DNA from: an uncultured Rubrivivax sp.
GTDB taxonomy: Bacteria > Pseudomonadota > Gammaproteobacteria > Burkholderiales > Burkholderiaceae_C
Reading direction: 5' to 3'
Assembly (NCBI GenBank): GCA_937975735.1
Contig: CALJUI010000006.1
Location: forward strand, 1 to 10,973
Length of the DNA: 10,973 bases
A program made the translations under genes and the position numbers. The notes under the pieces are model-generated. The model made no database searches. It saw only the letters and a list, made by a program, of their open reading frames with translations, and had not been told where the DNA came from. Of this stretch, positions 1-7,580 are shown piece by piece; position 1 is the stretch's first letter; each line of letters starts with the position of its first letter.

Positions 1-54
1 GGCATACGAGATATATCAGTGTGATTGGAGTTCAGACGTGTGCTCTTCCGATCT
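1..54. other. Residual Illumina P7/index adapter (non-genomic)
   Basis: The first 12 bases match the inner end of the Illumina P7 flow-cell sequence. They are followed by 8 bases that fit an index (ATATCAGT, 13-20), and then by the Read 2 primer sequence ending in GCTCTTCCGATCT at 54. One base differs from the canonical read-2 primer as I remember it (T at 25 where C is usual). Its translations are the familiar adapter peptides: GVQTCALPI and EFRRVLFRS on the plus strand, and DRKSTRLNS on the minus strand. The segment is a sequencing or assembly artefact and has no biological meaning; the genome sequence begins at about 55. Confidence 0.97.
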
Positions 55-2060
55 CGTCGTGCGGCCTCCGGTCGCACGACCTCGAGCCGTGCCGCGACCT
101 CCGGCGTGATGAATCGGCTGGCGAACGCGTACAGATGCCGGTCACCGTGGCGCGACTGCTGCGTGACGTGGAATCGGTGCGGCACGAGCAGGTGCAGGTG
201 GCGGCGGGCGCGCGTCATCGCGACGTAGAGCAGCCGGCGCTCCTCGTCGATCTCGGCATCGCTGCCGGTGGCCATGTCGGCCGGCATGCAGCCGTCGACG
301 ACGTTGAGCACGTGCACCGCCGACCACTCCTGGCCCTTGGCGGAGTGGATCGTCGACAGGATCAGGTAGTCCTCGTCGCGGTGCGGCACGCCGGACTCGT
401 CGGAGCTCGCCTGTGGCGGGTCCAGCGTCAGTTCGGCCAGGAAGCGCTCGCGCGAAGGATAGGCGGCGGCCATGCGTCCGAGCTGGGCCAGATCGGCCCA
501 CCGCACCGCGGCGTCGTCGTGCAGGCGCTCGAGCTGCGGCCGGTACCACTGCAGCGCGGCGTCGATCTGCGCCGGCCAGGGTGCGTGCGGCGCCCGCAGC
601 GCCGCGTAGGCGTCGCGGAAGGTCGCCCAGTCCGCGCGCGCGGCCGGCAGTGGCGTGAAGGCCCGCAGTCCGGCGGCCGGGTCGGGCTCGGCGGCCATCG
701 CGTCGAGCAGGCGGCGGGCACTGGCCGGGCCGATGCCTGGCACCAGCAATGCGCAGCGGTAGCCGGCGAGCCGCCCGCAGGGGTTCTGCGCGAAGCGCAG
801 CAGCGACAGCAGGTCCTTGACGTGGCTGGACTCGAGGAACTTCAGGCCGCCGTACTTGACGAAGGGCACGCGCCGACGCGTCAGCTCCATTTCCAGCGGC
901 GCGCTGTGGTGCGCGGTGCGGAACAGCACCGCCTGGCGCTTGAGCAGCAGGCCGGACTCGCGCTGGCGCAGCACCTCGTCGACGACCCAGCGCGCCTGGG
1001 CGGCTTCGTCGGCGACCGTCACCAACTGCGGCGACGGGCCGGGCCGCTCCTCGCTCCACAGCTGCTTGGCGTGGCGCTCGCGGGCGCCGTCCATCAGCGC
1101 GTTGGACGCCGCCAGGATGGCCGGCGTCGAGCGGTAGTTCTGCTCCAGCGGCAACACGCGCACCGCGGGCCCGAACTGGGCGGGGAAGTCGAGGATGTTG
1201 CGCACCTCCGCGGCGCGGAACGCGTAGATCGACTGCGCATCGTCGCCGACCACGGTCAGGCCGCGGCCGTCGGGCCGCAGCGCGCGCAGGATCTGCGCCT
1301 GCAACCGGTTGGTGTCCTGGTACTCGTCGACCAGCACATGGTCGAAGCGCGCCGCCGCATGGGCCGCCAGCGCCGGGTCGGCCATCGCCTGCGCCCAGTA
1401 CAGCAGCAGGTCGTCGTAGTCGAGGACCTGCTGGCGCTGCTTTTCGTCGACGTAGCGGCCGAACAGCGCATTCAGCGCCGACTCCCACTCGGCGCACCAG
1501 GGGTAGACGGCGCGCAGCACCTCGCCGAGCGACAGGCCGCTGTTAACCGTGCGCGAGTAGATCGAGAGGCAGGTGCCCTTCAGCGGGAAGCGCTTTCGCG
1601 ATTCGGCCAGGTCCAGCGACTGGCGCGTCAGGTTCATCAGATCCTCGGCGTCGGCACGGTCGAGGATCGTGAACTCGCCCGGCAGGCCGATCGACGGTGC
1701 CCAGTCGCGCAGCAGGCGGGCGCCGATCGCGTGAAACGTGCCGGCCCAGGGCAGGGCCGGCGGGCGCTGAGCCGCGCGCAGGCCCAGCGCCTGCTGCAGC
1801 AGCAGCCCGGCGCGGTGGCTCATCTCGTGGGCGGCGCGGCGCGAGAAGGTCAGCAGCAGCAGCCGCTGCGGGTCGGCGCCGTCGCGCACCAGCCGTGCGA
1901 CGCGCGCCGCCAGCGTTGCCGTCTTGCCGGTGCCGGCGCCGGCGATGATCAGCAACGGTGCATCGCCATGCACCACGGCGTCGCGCTGGCGATCGTTCAG
2001 CGCGGCGAACGGGTCCGGCGGAGCGACGCCGGCATCGGCCACGGCAGCGGGCGGGAACAT
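55..2060 (-). CDS. UvrD/PcrA/Rep-type superfamily 1 ATP-dependent DNA helicase, 3' end cut off
   Basis: This is a cytoplasmic 3'-5' DNA helicase of the UvrD/Rep family, acting in DNA repair and replication-fork maintenance. Translating the minus strand from the ATG at 2060 gives 668 residues with every family motif. There is a Q-motif LNDRQRDAV (21-29), Walker A AGAGTGKT (40-47), motif II DEYQDT (245-250), and motif III GDDAQSIYAFR (272-282). Motif IV is LEQNYRS (305-311), the motif around 569-579 reads STIHSAKGQEW, and motif VI is VAMTRAR (613-619). Family members are about 670-720 residues, so only a short C-terminal tail is missing. The frame has no stop: it runs straight into the adapter at 54, so the loss is an assembly edge and not a mutation. 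It is divergent from the transporter operon, with a LexA-like box 6-26 bases upstream. The ribosome site before the ATG is weak (AGTAGACGA). Whether it is UvrD proper or a second paralogue cannot be decided here. Confidence 0.93.
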
Positions 2061-2065
2061 TCGTC

Positions 2066-2085
2066 TACTGTATACGTATCCAGAT
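2066..2085 (-). promoter_or_regulatory. Candidate LexA (SOS) box upstream of the helicase
   Basis: On the plus strand, TACTGTATACGTATCCAGAT closely fits the proteobacterial LexA operator CTGT-N8-ACAG with an AT-rich centre; only one core base differs (CCAG instead of ACAG). The 16-base core, 2068-2083, is an inverted repeat broken only at one symmetric pair. It sits 7 bases ahead of the helicase ATG in an otherwise GC-rich genome, so LexA bound there would cover the promoter or ribosome site. uvrD is a known SOS gene in Escherichia coli. The plus-strand operon starts about 95 bases away and could in principle also be affected, but I see no reason to expect it. This is a motif match by eye only. 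Confidence 0.6.
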
Positions 2086-2179
2086 GCCGGCGCGATGCGC
2101 AACCGCGTACTTTCCAGAGGAGGCCTGGCGCGGACCTTGCACTAGCATGTCTGGTCCAGTTCCCAAACACCCGCATTCC

Positions 2180-3760
2180 ATGAAAGCAATCGTCCAACTC
2201 GCCCGCGGCGCGCTCGTCGCCGCGCTGTGCGCTGCGGCGCTGTCCGCGACGGCGCAGGACCTGACCGTCGGCCTGTCGACGCCGGTGACCTCGCTCGACC
2301 CGCACTTCCACAACCTGTCGCCGAACAACAATGTGGCCGACCACGTGTTCGAGAAGCTCGTGGCGAAGGACGCGAAGGAGCAGATCCGCCCCGGCCTGGC
2401 CGAGAGCTGGCGCACCCTCGACGACCTGACCTGGGAGTTCAAGCTGCGCAAGGGCGTGAGGTGGCACGACGGCAGCGAGTTCACCGCCGACGACGTGATC
2501 GCGACGATCAAGCGCATCCCGAACGTGCCGAACAGCCCGGCGTCGTTCACCACCTACACGCGGCCGATCGCCGACATCAGCGCGGTCGACAAGCACACGC
2601 TGCGCATCAAGACGCAGCGCCCGCACCCGCTGCTGCCGAACGACCTCGTCGCGATCCGGCTGATCCAGGCCAAGACCGCCGAGGCGGCGACCACCGCCGA
2701 CTTCAACAGCGGCAAGCTGATGATCGGCACCGGCCCGTTCCGCTTCAAGGAGTACGTCGCCGGCGACCGCGTCGTGCTGGTCCGCAACGACGGCTACTGG
2801 GGCCCGAAGCCGCACTGGAAGCAGGTGCGCATGCGCATGATCAGCAACGCGCCGGCGCGCGTCGCGGCGCTGCTCGCCGGCGACGTGCAGCTCATCGAGG
2901 GTGTGCCCACCGCCGACATCGCGCGTCTGCAGAAGGACCCGCGCCTGTCGGTGGCGTCGTCGGTCAGCAACCGCCTGATCTACCTGCACATGGACAGCGA
3001 CCGCGACACCTCGCCCTTCGTCGCCGCCAAGGACGGATCGGCGCTGGCGAAGAACCCGTTCAAGGACGCCCGCGTGCGCAAGGCGGTCTCGCTCGCGCTC
3101 GATCGCGACGCGATCGCCAGCCGCATCATGGAAGGCCAGGCCCAGCCGGCCGGCCAGCTGCTGCCCGACTTCTTCCCCGGCACCAGCAAGCGGCTGCCGC
3201 CGCCGAAGCAGGATCTGGACGCGGCACGCAAGCTGCTGGCCGACGCCGGCTTCCCGAACGGCTTTGCGGTCACGCTGCACACGCCGAACAACCGCTACAT
3301 CAACGACGAGAAGGTCGCGCAGGCGGTGGCCGGCTTCCTGAGCCGCATCGGCATCGACACCAAGCTCGAGGCGATGCCCAGCAGCGTGTTCTTCTCGCGC
3401 GCTGGCAAGCTCGAGTTCTCGATCTACCTCGCCGGCTGGGGCGCCGAGACCGGCGAGACCAGCTCGCCGCTGCGCGCGCTGATCGGCACCTTCGACACCA
3501 AGGCCGGCATGGGCCAGGCCAACCGCGGCCGCTTCTCCGACCCCGGCGTCGACGCGCTGATCCTGACCGCGATGACCAACATCGACGACACCAAGCGCAA
3601 CCTGATGCTGGCCGCCGCGTCCGACAAGGCGATCGGCGAGCTGCAGGCGCTGGTGCCGGTGCACTACGAGGTCTCGTCCTGGGCGATGCGCAAGGGCATC
3701 GCCTACTCGGGGCGCGCCGACCAGTACACGCTGGCGTTCGAGGTGACGGCCGGCAAGTGA
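2180..3760 (+). CDS. Periplasmic solute-binding protein of a peptide-type ABC transporter (family 5, DppA/OppA-like)
   Basis: This is the extracytoplasmic receptor for the transporter encoded just downstream; it captures ligand in the periplasm and delivers it to the two permeases. The 526-residue protein begins with a Sec signal peptide: K2 and R9, then a hydrophobic Ala/Leu stretch, then ATA before Q26, so cleavage is likely after residue 25. The mature part opens with a typical family-5 beginning (LTVGLSTPVTSLDPHF) and has the family landmark LAESW followed by WEFKLRKGVRWHDG from residue 85 and FTADDV. Length is normal for the family. I chose the ATG at 2180 because it gives a compact signal peptide. 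An in-frame ATG at 2147 would add 11 polar residues ahead of it, and neither has a clear ribosome site. The downstream permease starts 7 bases after the stop. Ligand cannot be read from sequence; a dipeptide, oligopeptide or N-acyl amino acid is plausible. Confidence 0.92.
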   Translation: MKAIVQLARGALVAALCAAALSATAQDLTVGLSTPVTSLDPHFHNLSPNNNVADHVFEKLVAKDAKEQIRPGLAESWRTLDDLTWEFKLRKGVRWHDGSEFTADDVIATIKRIPNVPNSPASFTTYTRPIADISAVDKHTLRIKTQRPHPLLPNDLVAIRLIQAKTAEAATTADFNSGKLMIGTGPFRFKEYVAGDRVVLVRNDGYWGPKPHWKQVRMRMISNAPARVAALLAGDVQLIEGVPTADIARLQKDPRLSVASSVSNRLIYLHMDSDRDTSPFVAAKDGSALAKNPFKDARVRKAVSLALDRDAIASRIMEGQAQPAGQLLPDFFPGTSKRLPPPKQDLDAARKLLADAGFPNGFAVTLHTPNNRYINDEKVAQAVAGFLSRIGIDTKLEAMPSSVFFSRAGKLEFSIYLAGWGAETGETSSPLRALIGTFDTKAGMGQANRGRFSDPGVDALILTAMTNIDDTKRNLMLAAASDKAIGELQALVPVHYEVSSWAMRKGIAYSGRADQYTLAFEVTAGK

Positions 3761-3767
3761 CCCCAGC

Positions 3768-4745
3768 GTGACCGTCTTCCTGCTGCGCCGCCTGGCGCAG
3801 ACGGCGCTGGTGCTGCTGGTCACCTCGCTGCTCGTCTTCTTCGGTCTGTACGTCGTCGGCGACCCGGTCGAGATCCTCGTCAACCCGGTCGCCGACGAGG
3901 TCGAGCGTGCGCGCGCGGCCGCCGCGCTGGGCCTGGACAAGCCGATCGCCGAGCAGTACTGGGTGTTCCTGAGCAGCGCGCTGTCGGGCAACCTGGGCAC
4001 CAGCTTCGTCTACGGACAGTCGGCGCTGGAGGTGATCGTCCAGCGCATGCCGGCGACGCTGGAGCTGGCCTTTCTGGCGATGGTGATCTCGGTGTCGCCG
4101 GGCGTGTCGCAGGACCTTTACGCCGGCCTGCGGCGCGACAGCCGACTGGCCAAGGCGGTGATGGCGGGCTCGATCGTCGGTTTCTCGCTGCCGACCTTCT
4201 GGGTCGGGCTGATCCTGATCCTGGTGTTCGCGGTGCAGCTCGGCTGGCTCCCTTCGGGCGGTCGCGCGCCGACGGTCGACGTGTTCGGGCTGCAGCTGTC
4301 GATCCTGCACTGGGAGGGGCTGAAGTACGCGCTGCTGCCGGCGATCAACCTGGCCCTGTTCAAGCTCAGCCTGATCATCCGGCTGACCCGGGCGCAGGTG
4401 CGCGAGCAGTCGCTGCTCGACTACATCAAGTTCGCGCGCGCCAAGGGACTGTCGCGTACGCGGGTGATCGGCGTGCACCTGCTGAAGAACATCCTGATTC
4501 CGCTGGTCACGGTGATCGGCCTGGAGCTCGGCTCGGTGATCGCGTTCGCGGTGGTCACCGAGACGATCTTCGCCTGGCCTGGCATGGGCAAGCTGGTGAT
4601 CGACTCGATCTTCCAGCTCGACCGGCCGGTGGTCGTGGCCTACCTGCTGATGATCGTGCTGATGTTCATCGTCATCAACTTCGTCGTCGACGTGCTCTAC
4701 ACCGCGCTCGACCCGCGCGTGCGCCTGGGAGACGAGGCCGGATGA
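3768..4745 (+). CDS. ABC transporter permease, DppB/OppB type
   Basis: This is one of two inner-membrane permease subunits forming the translocation path. The start is a GTG at 3768, giving MTVFLLRRLAQ, the usual N-terminus of DppB-type proteins; length is 325 residues, as expected. A first membrane helix (about 9-30) is followed by a periplasmic region with the ALGLDKP motif and then the permease domain. The ATPase-coupling EAA loop is seen at about 213-236 (from E213, including FARAKGLSRTRV). The C-terminal WPGMGKL and LDPRVRL motifs are present. An oddity is residues 111-116, which read PGVSQD where the family normally has a hydrophobic residue, G, I/V, P, L/M and G. Each change is one base away from the usual codon. 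It overlaps the next gene by 4 bases. Confidence 0.93.
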   Translation: MTVFLLRRLAQTALVLLVTSLLVFFGLYVVGDPVEILVNPVADEVERARAAAALGLDKPIAEQYWVFLSSALSGNLGTSFVYGQSALEVIVQRMPATLELAFLAMVISVSPGVSQDLYAGLRRDSRLAKAVMAGSIVGFSLPTFWVGLILILVFAVQLGWLPSGGRAPTVDVFGLQLSILHWEGLKYALLPAINLALFKLSLIIRLTRAQVREQSLLDYIKFARAKGLSRTRVIGVHLLKNILIPLVTVIGLELGSVIAFAVVTETIFAWPGMGKLVIDSIFQLDRPVVVAYLLMIVLMFIVINFVVDVLYTALDPRVRLGDEAG

Positions 4746-5623
4746 GACCCGACAGCCGCTGGCGCGCCTTCGCCGCCGAGTTCGCCCGCAGCCGGTTGGC
4801 GATCACCGGCCTCGTGATGCTGCTGCTGGTGATCCTGCTGGCGCTGGCGGCGCCGTGGATCGCGCCGCAGAACCCCTACGACCTGGGCAAGCTCGACCTG
4901 ATGGACGCGCGGCTGGCCCCGGGCGAGAAGGCCGGCTCGGGCGAGCTCGTGTATCGGCTGGGCACCGACGGTCAGGGCCGCGACATGCTGTCGGCGATCC
5001 TCTACGGGCTGCGCGTGTCGCTCGCCGTCGGCGCCGCCAGCGGCTTGATCGCGCTGACGATCGGTGCGCTGCTGGGCGTCGCCGCGGCCTGGCGGGGCGG
5101 ACGCTTCGAGCAGCTGCTGATGCGCATCGTCGACATCCAGCTCGGCTTCCCGGCGATCCTCGTCGCGCTGATCCTGCTGGCCGTGCTCGGTCGCGGCGTC
5201 GACAAGATCATCATCGCGCTGGTCGCGGTGCAGTGGGCCTACTACGCGCGCACCGCGCGCTCGGCGGCGCTGGTCGAGCGGCGCAAGGAGTACATCGAGG
5301 CGGCGCAGGGCCTGGGCCTGTCGGGCTGGCGCATCATGCTGCGCCACCTGCTGCCGAATGCGCTGCCGCCGCTGATCGTCGTCGGCACGGTGCAGGTCGC
5401 GCACGCGATCGCGCTGGAGGCCACCTTGTCCTTCCTCGGTCTCGGTCTGCCGACCACCGAGCCCTCGCTCGGCCTGCTGATCGCCAACGGCTACGAGTAC
5501 CTGCTGTCGGGCAAGTACTGGATCAGCGTCTACCCCGGGGTCGCGCTGCTGCTGACGATCCTGGCGATCAATCTCGTCGGCGACCAGCTGCGCGACGTGC
5601 TCAACCCGAGGCTGGCTCGGTGA
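4742..5623 (+). CDS. ABC transporter permease, DppC/OppC type
   Basis: This is the second permease subunit, partner of the DppB-like protein. The 293 residues begin with a short cytoplasmic arm and a membrane helix (about 17-41) ending in APWIAPQNPYD, as in the N-terminal domain of OppC/DppC. The LGTDGQGRDMLS segment, characteristic of DppC proteins, comes next, followed by the permease domain. The EAA loop starts at E186 (EAAQGLGLSGWRIMLRHLLPN without its last residue) and docks with the ATPases. The C-terminus LVGDQLRDVLNPR is typical. The ATG lies inside the previous stop (ATGA), with a GAGG ribosome site at 4734-4737 within the upstream gene, so translation is probably coupled. Length and motifs are normal. 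Confidence 0.94.
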   Translation: MRPDSRWRAFAAEFARSRLAITGLVMLLLVILLALAAPWIAPQNPYDLGKLDLMDARLAPGEKAGSGELVYRLGTDGQGRDMLSAILYGLRVSLAVGAASGLIALTIGALLGVAAAWRGGRFEQLLMRIVDIQLGFPAILVALILLAVLGRGVDKIIIALVAVQWAYYARTARSAALVERRKEYIEAAQGLGLSGWRIMLRHLLPNALPPLIVVGTVQVAHAIALEATLSFLGLGLPTTEPSLGLLIANGYEYLLSGKYWISVYPGVALLLTILAINLVGDQLRDVLNPRLAR

Positions 5624-6597
5624 GCGCGGCGGCTCCCGTGCTGTCGGTGCGCGACCTGCGCACCGAGTTCCACACCCGCGACGGCGTGCTCGCCGCAGTG
5701 CAGGGCGTGTCGTTCGAGCTCGCGCGCGGCGAGGTGCTCGGCCTCGTCGGCGAGTCGGGGTCGGGCAAGTCGGTCACCGGCTACTCGATCCTCGGCCTGG
5801 TCGACCCGCCGGGCCGCATCGCCGGCGGCAGCGTGCGGCTGCACGGCGAGGAGCTGGTCGGCGCGTCCGAGGAGGCACTGCGGCGGCTGCGCGGGCGTCG
5901 CATCGCGATGATCTTCCAGGATCCGATGATGACGCTGAATCCGGTGCTCAGCATCGAGACGCAGATGGTCGAGACGATGCGTGCGCACGAGGACTGCAGC
6001 CGCGCGCAGGCGCGCGACCGGGCGCTGGAGGTGCTGGCGCAGGTCGGCATCGCCTCGCCCGAGGCGCGGCTGGCGCAGTACCCGCACCAGTTCAGCGGCG
6101 GCATGCGCCAGCGCGTCGTGATCGCGATCGCGCTGATGCACCGGCCGGACGTGATCATCGCCGACGAGCCGACCACCGCGCTCGACGTGACGGTGCAGGG
6201 CCAGATCCTGCACGAGATGCAGCGCCTGGTCGCCGAGACCGGCAGCGCGCTGGTCTGGATCACCCACGACCTCGCGGTGGTCGCCGGCCTGGCCGACCGC
6301 GTCGCGGTGATGTACGCCGGGCGCATCGTCGAGCAGGGCCGCGTCGACGACGTGCTCGAGCACCCGCGCCACCCCTACACGCAGGGCCTGCTCGACTCGG
6401 TACCGGCGCACAACCCGGTCGGCCAGCGCCTGCGCCAGATCCCGGGCATGGCGCCGTCGCTGAAGCGGCTGGACGCCGGCTGCGCGTTCCGGCCGCGCTG
6501 CCAGCGCGCCGACGCCGCCTGCGAAGCGATGCCCGAGCTGGTGCCGGTCGGCGCGCAGTGGGCGCGCTGCCGCCATCCGCTGGAGCCCGCGTCGTGA
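5620..6597 (+). CDS. ABC transporter ATP-binding protein, DppD/OppD type
   Basis: This is a cytoplasmic ATPase that powers peptide-type import as a heterodimer with the next gene product. The 325 residues from a GTG start (GTGA overlap, GAGG upstream) carry all nucleotide-binding motifs: Walker A GESGSGKS (44-51), Q-loop Q100 in IFQDPMMTLNP, signature FSGGMRQR (158-165), Walker B VIIADE (178-183), D-loop ALD (187-189) and switch H216. The C-terminal oligopeptide-transporter extension holds four cysteines, C288, C294, C301 and C317, in the CxFxPRC...C...C arrangement seen across this family. In a few DppD/OppD proteins these cysteines are reported to hold a [4Fe-4S] cluster. The open frame continues far upstream, but GTG 5620 is chosen because it yields the normal N-terminus (VLSVRDLRTEF) and the tight coupling seen at the other junctions. 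Confidence 0.94.
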   Translation: MSAAAPVLSVRDLRTEFHTRDGVLAAVQGVSFELARGEVLGLVGESGSGKSVTGYSILGLVDPPGRIAGGSVRLHGEELVGASEEALRRLRGRRIAMIFQDPMMTLNPVLSIETQMVETMRAHEDCSRAQARDRALEVLAQVGIASPEARLAQYPHQFSGGMRQRVVIAIALMHRPDVIIADEPTTALDVTVQGQILHEMQRLVAETGSALVWITHDLAVVAGLADRVAVMYAGRIVEQGRVDDVLEHPRHPYTQGLLDSVPAHNPVGQRLRQIPGMAPSLKRLDAGCAFRPRCQRADAACEAMPELVPVGAQWARCRHPLEPAS

Positions 6598-7580
6598 GCG
6601 AGGTGCTGCTCGCCTTCGATCACGTCAGCAAGCGCTTCGAGCGCCGGCTGGACGTGTTCGAGAAGCTTGCCCGGCGGCTCGGCGCGGCGGTGCAGGAGCG
6701 CACGGTGCACGCGGTCGACCGGGTCAGCTTGGACGTGCGCGAGGGCGAGGTCGTCGGCCTGGTCGGCGAGTCGGGCTGCGGCAAGAGCACGCTCGGGCGG
6801 CTCGGAGCCGGCCTGCATGCGCCGAGCGACGGCGAGGTGCGCTACCGCGGCCGGCCGTTGCCCGTCGGCGCGGGCCGGCGGCCGGTGCAGATGATCTTTC
6901 AGGATCCGTTCGCGTCGCTGAACCCGCGCCTGCGCGTGGGCGCAGCGATCGCCGAGGCGCCGCGCGTGCACGGGCTGGTCGAGGCGGCGGACGCCGCCGG
7001 CATGGTCGCCTCGCTGCTGCAGCGCGTCGGCCTCGACCCGGCGATGGCCGACCGCTACCCGCACCAGTTCTCCGGTGGCCAGCGGGCGCGCATCGGCATC
7101 GCCCGCGCGCTTGCCGTGCGGCCCGAGTTCCTGGTCTGCGACGAGGCCGTCGCCGCGCTCGACGTGTCGATCCAGGCACAGGTGCTGAACCTGTTCATGG
7201 ACCTGCGCGAACAGCTCGGCCTGACCTACCTGTTCATCAGCCACGACCTCGGCGTGGTGCGCCACCTCGCCGAGCGCGTGGTCGTGATGTACCTGGGCCG
7301 CGTGGTCGAGGTCGCCCCGGCGGCCGAGCTTTTCGCCGAGCCGCTGCACCCGTACGCGACGGCGCTGCTCGACGAGGTGCCGCGGCTGGACCGGCGCCAT
7401 CGGCGCTTCGTGCCGATCCGCGGCGAGATCCCGTCGCCGATGAACCCGCCGCCGGGCTGCCACTTCCATCCGCGCTGCCCGCACGCGATGGCGCGCTGCG
7501 CCGAGACCGCGCCGCCGCTGCGCGAGGTCGCGCCGGGGCGCCAGGTGGCCTGCCACCTGCACGAGGTCGCCCAGGCGTGA
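6594..7580 (+). CDS. ABC transporter ATP-binding protein, DppF/OppF type
   Basis: This is the second ATPase of the importer. From the GTG at 6594 (GTGA overlap, GGAG ribosome site in the upstream gene) it is 328 residues. Motifs are Walker A GESGCGKS (58-65), Q103 in IFQDPFASLNP, signature FSGGQRAR (159-166), Walker B FLVCDE (179-184), ALD (188-190) and switch H217. The residue after the catalytic E184 is Ala (DEAVAALD), where most homologues have Pro (DEPVSALD). The catalytic Glu is kept, so activity is expected. The long insertion between the first strand and Walker A (about 17-37) and the C-terminal four-cysteine extension (C289, C295, C302, C320) are typical of OppF/DppF. It sits between the DppD-like gene and the amidohydrolase, overlapping both by 4 bases. 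Confidence 0.94.
   Translation: MSEVLLAFDHVSKRFERRLDVFEKLARRLGAAVQERTVHAVDRVSLDVREGEVVGLVGESGCGKSTLGRLGAGLHAPSDGEVRYRGRPLPVGAGRRPVQMIFQDPFASLNPRLRVGAAIAEAPRVHGLVEAADAAGMVASLLQRVGLDPAMADRYPHQFSGGQRARIGIARALAVRPEFLVCDEAVAALDVSIQAQVLNLFMDLREQLGLTYLFISHDLGVVRHLAERVVVMYLGRVVEVAPAAELFAEPLHPYATALLDEVPRLDRRHRRFVPIRGEIPSPMNPPPGCHFHPRCPHAMARCAETAPPLREVAPGRQVACHLHEVAQA

Noticed and set aside
25..228. Small plus-strand ORF beginning MEFRRVLFRS
   Set aside because: The start is adapter sequence and the rest is antisense to the helicase; it is a known type of artefact protein.
2115..2122. Strong ribosome-site-like AGAGGAGG upstream of the operon
   Set aside because: It is 25 bases from the ATG at 2147 and over 55 from the preferred ATG at 2180. 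The nearest possible starts (CTG, TTG) hit TAG almost at once, so I see no leader peptide.
2147..2179. ATG at 2147 as start of the binding protein
   Set aside because: In frame, but it would put 11 polar residues with Pro and His ahead of a well-formed signal peptide; the ATG at 2180 gives a standard N-terminus.
21..2183. A 720-codon open frame on the plus strand starting in the adapter
   Set aside because: It is antisense to the helicase, begins inside the adapter and translates to Arg/Gln/Ala-rich sequence without any family motif. The minus-strand frame carries a full set of helicase motifs.
1997..4000. A 667-codon minus-strand open frame across the binding-protein gene
   Set aside because: It is an antisense shadow produced by high GC content; the plus strand encodes a clear family-5 binding protein with a signal peptide.
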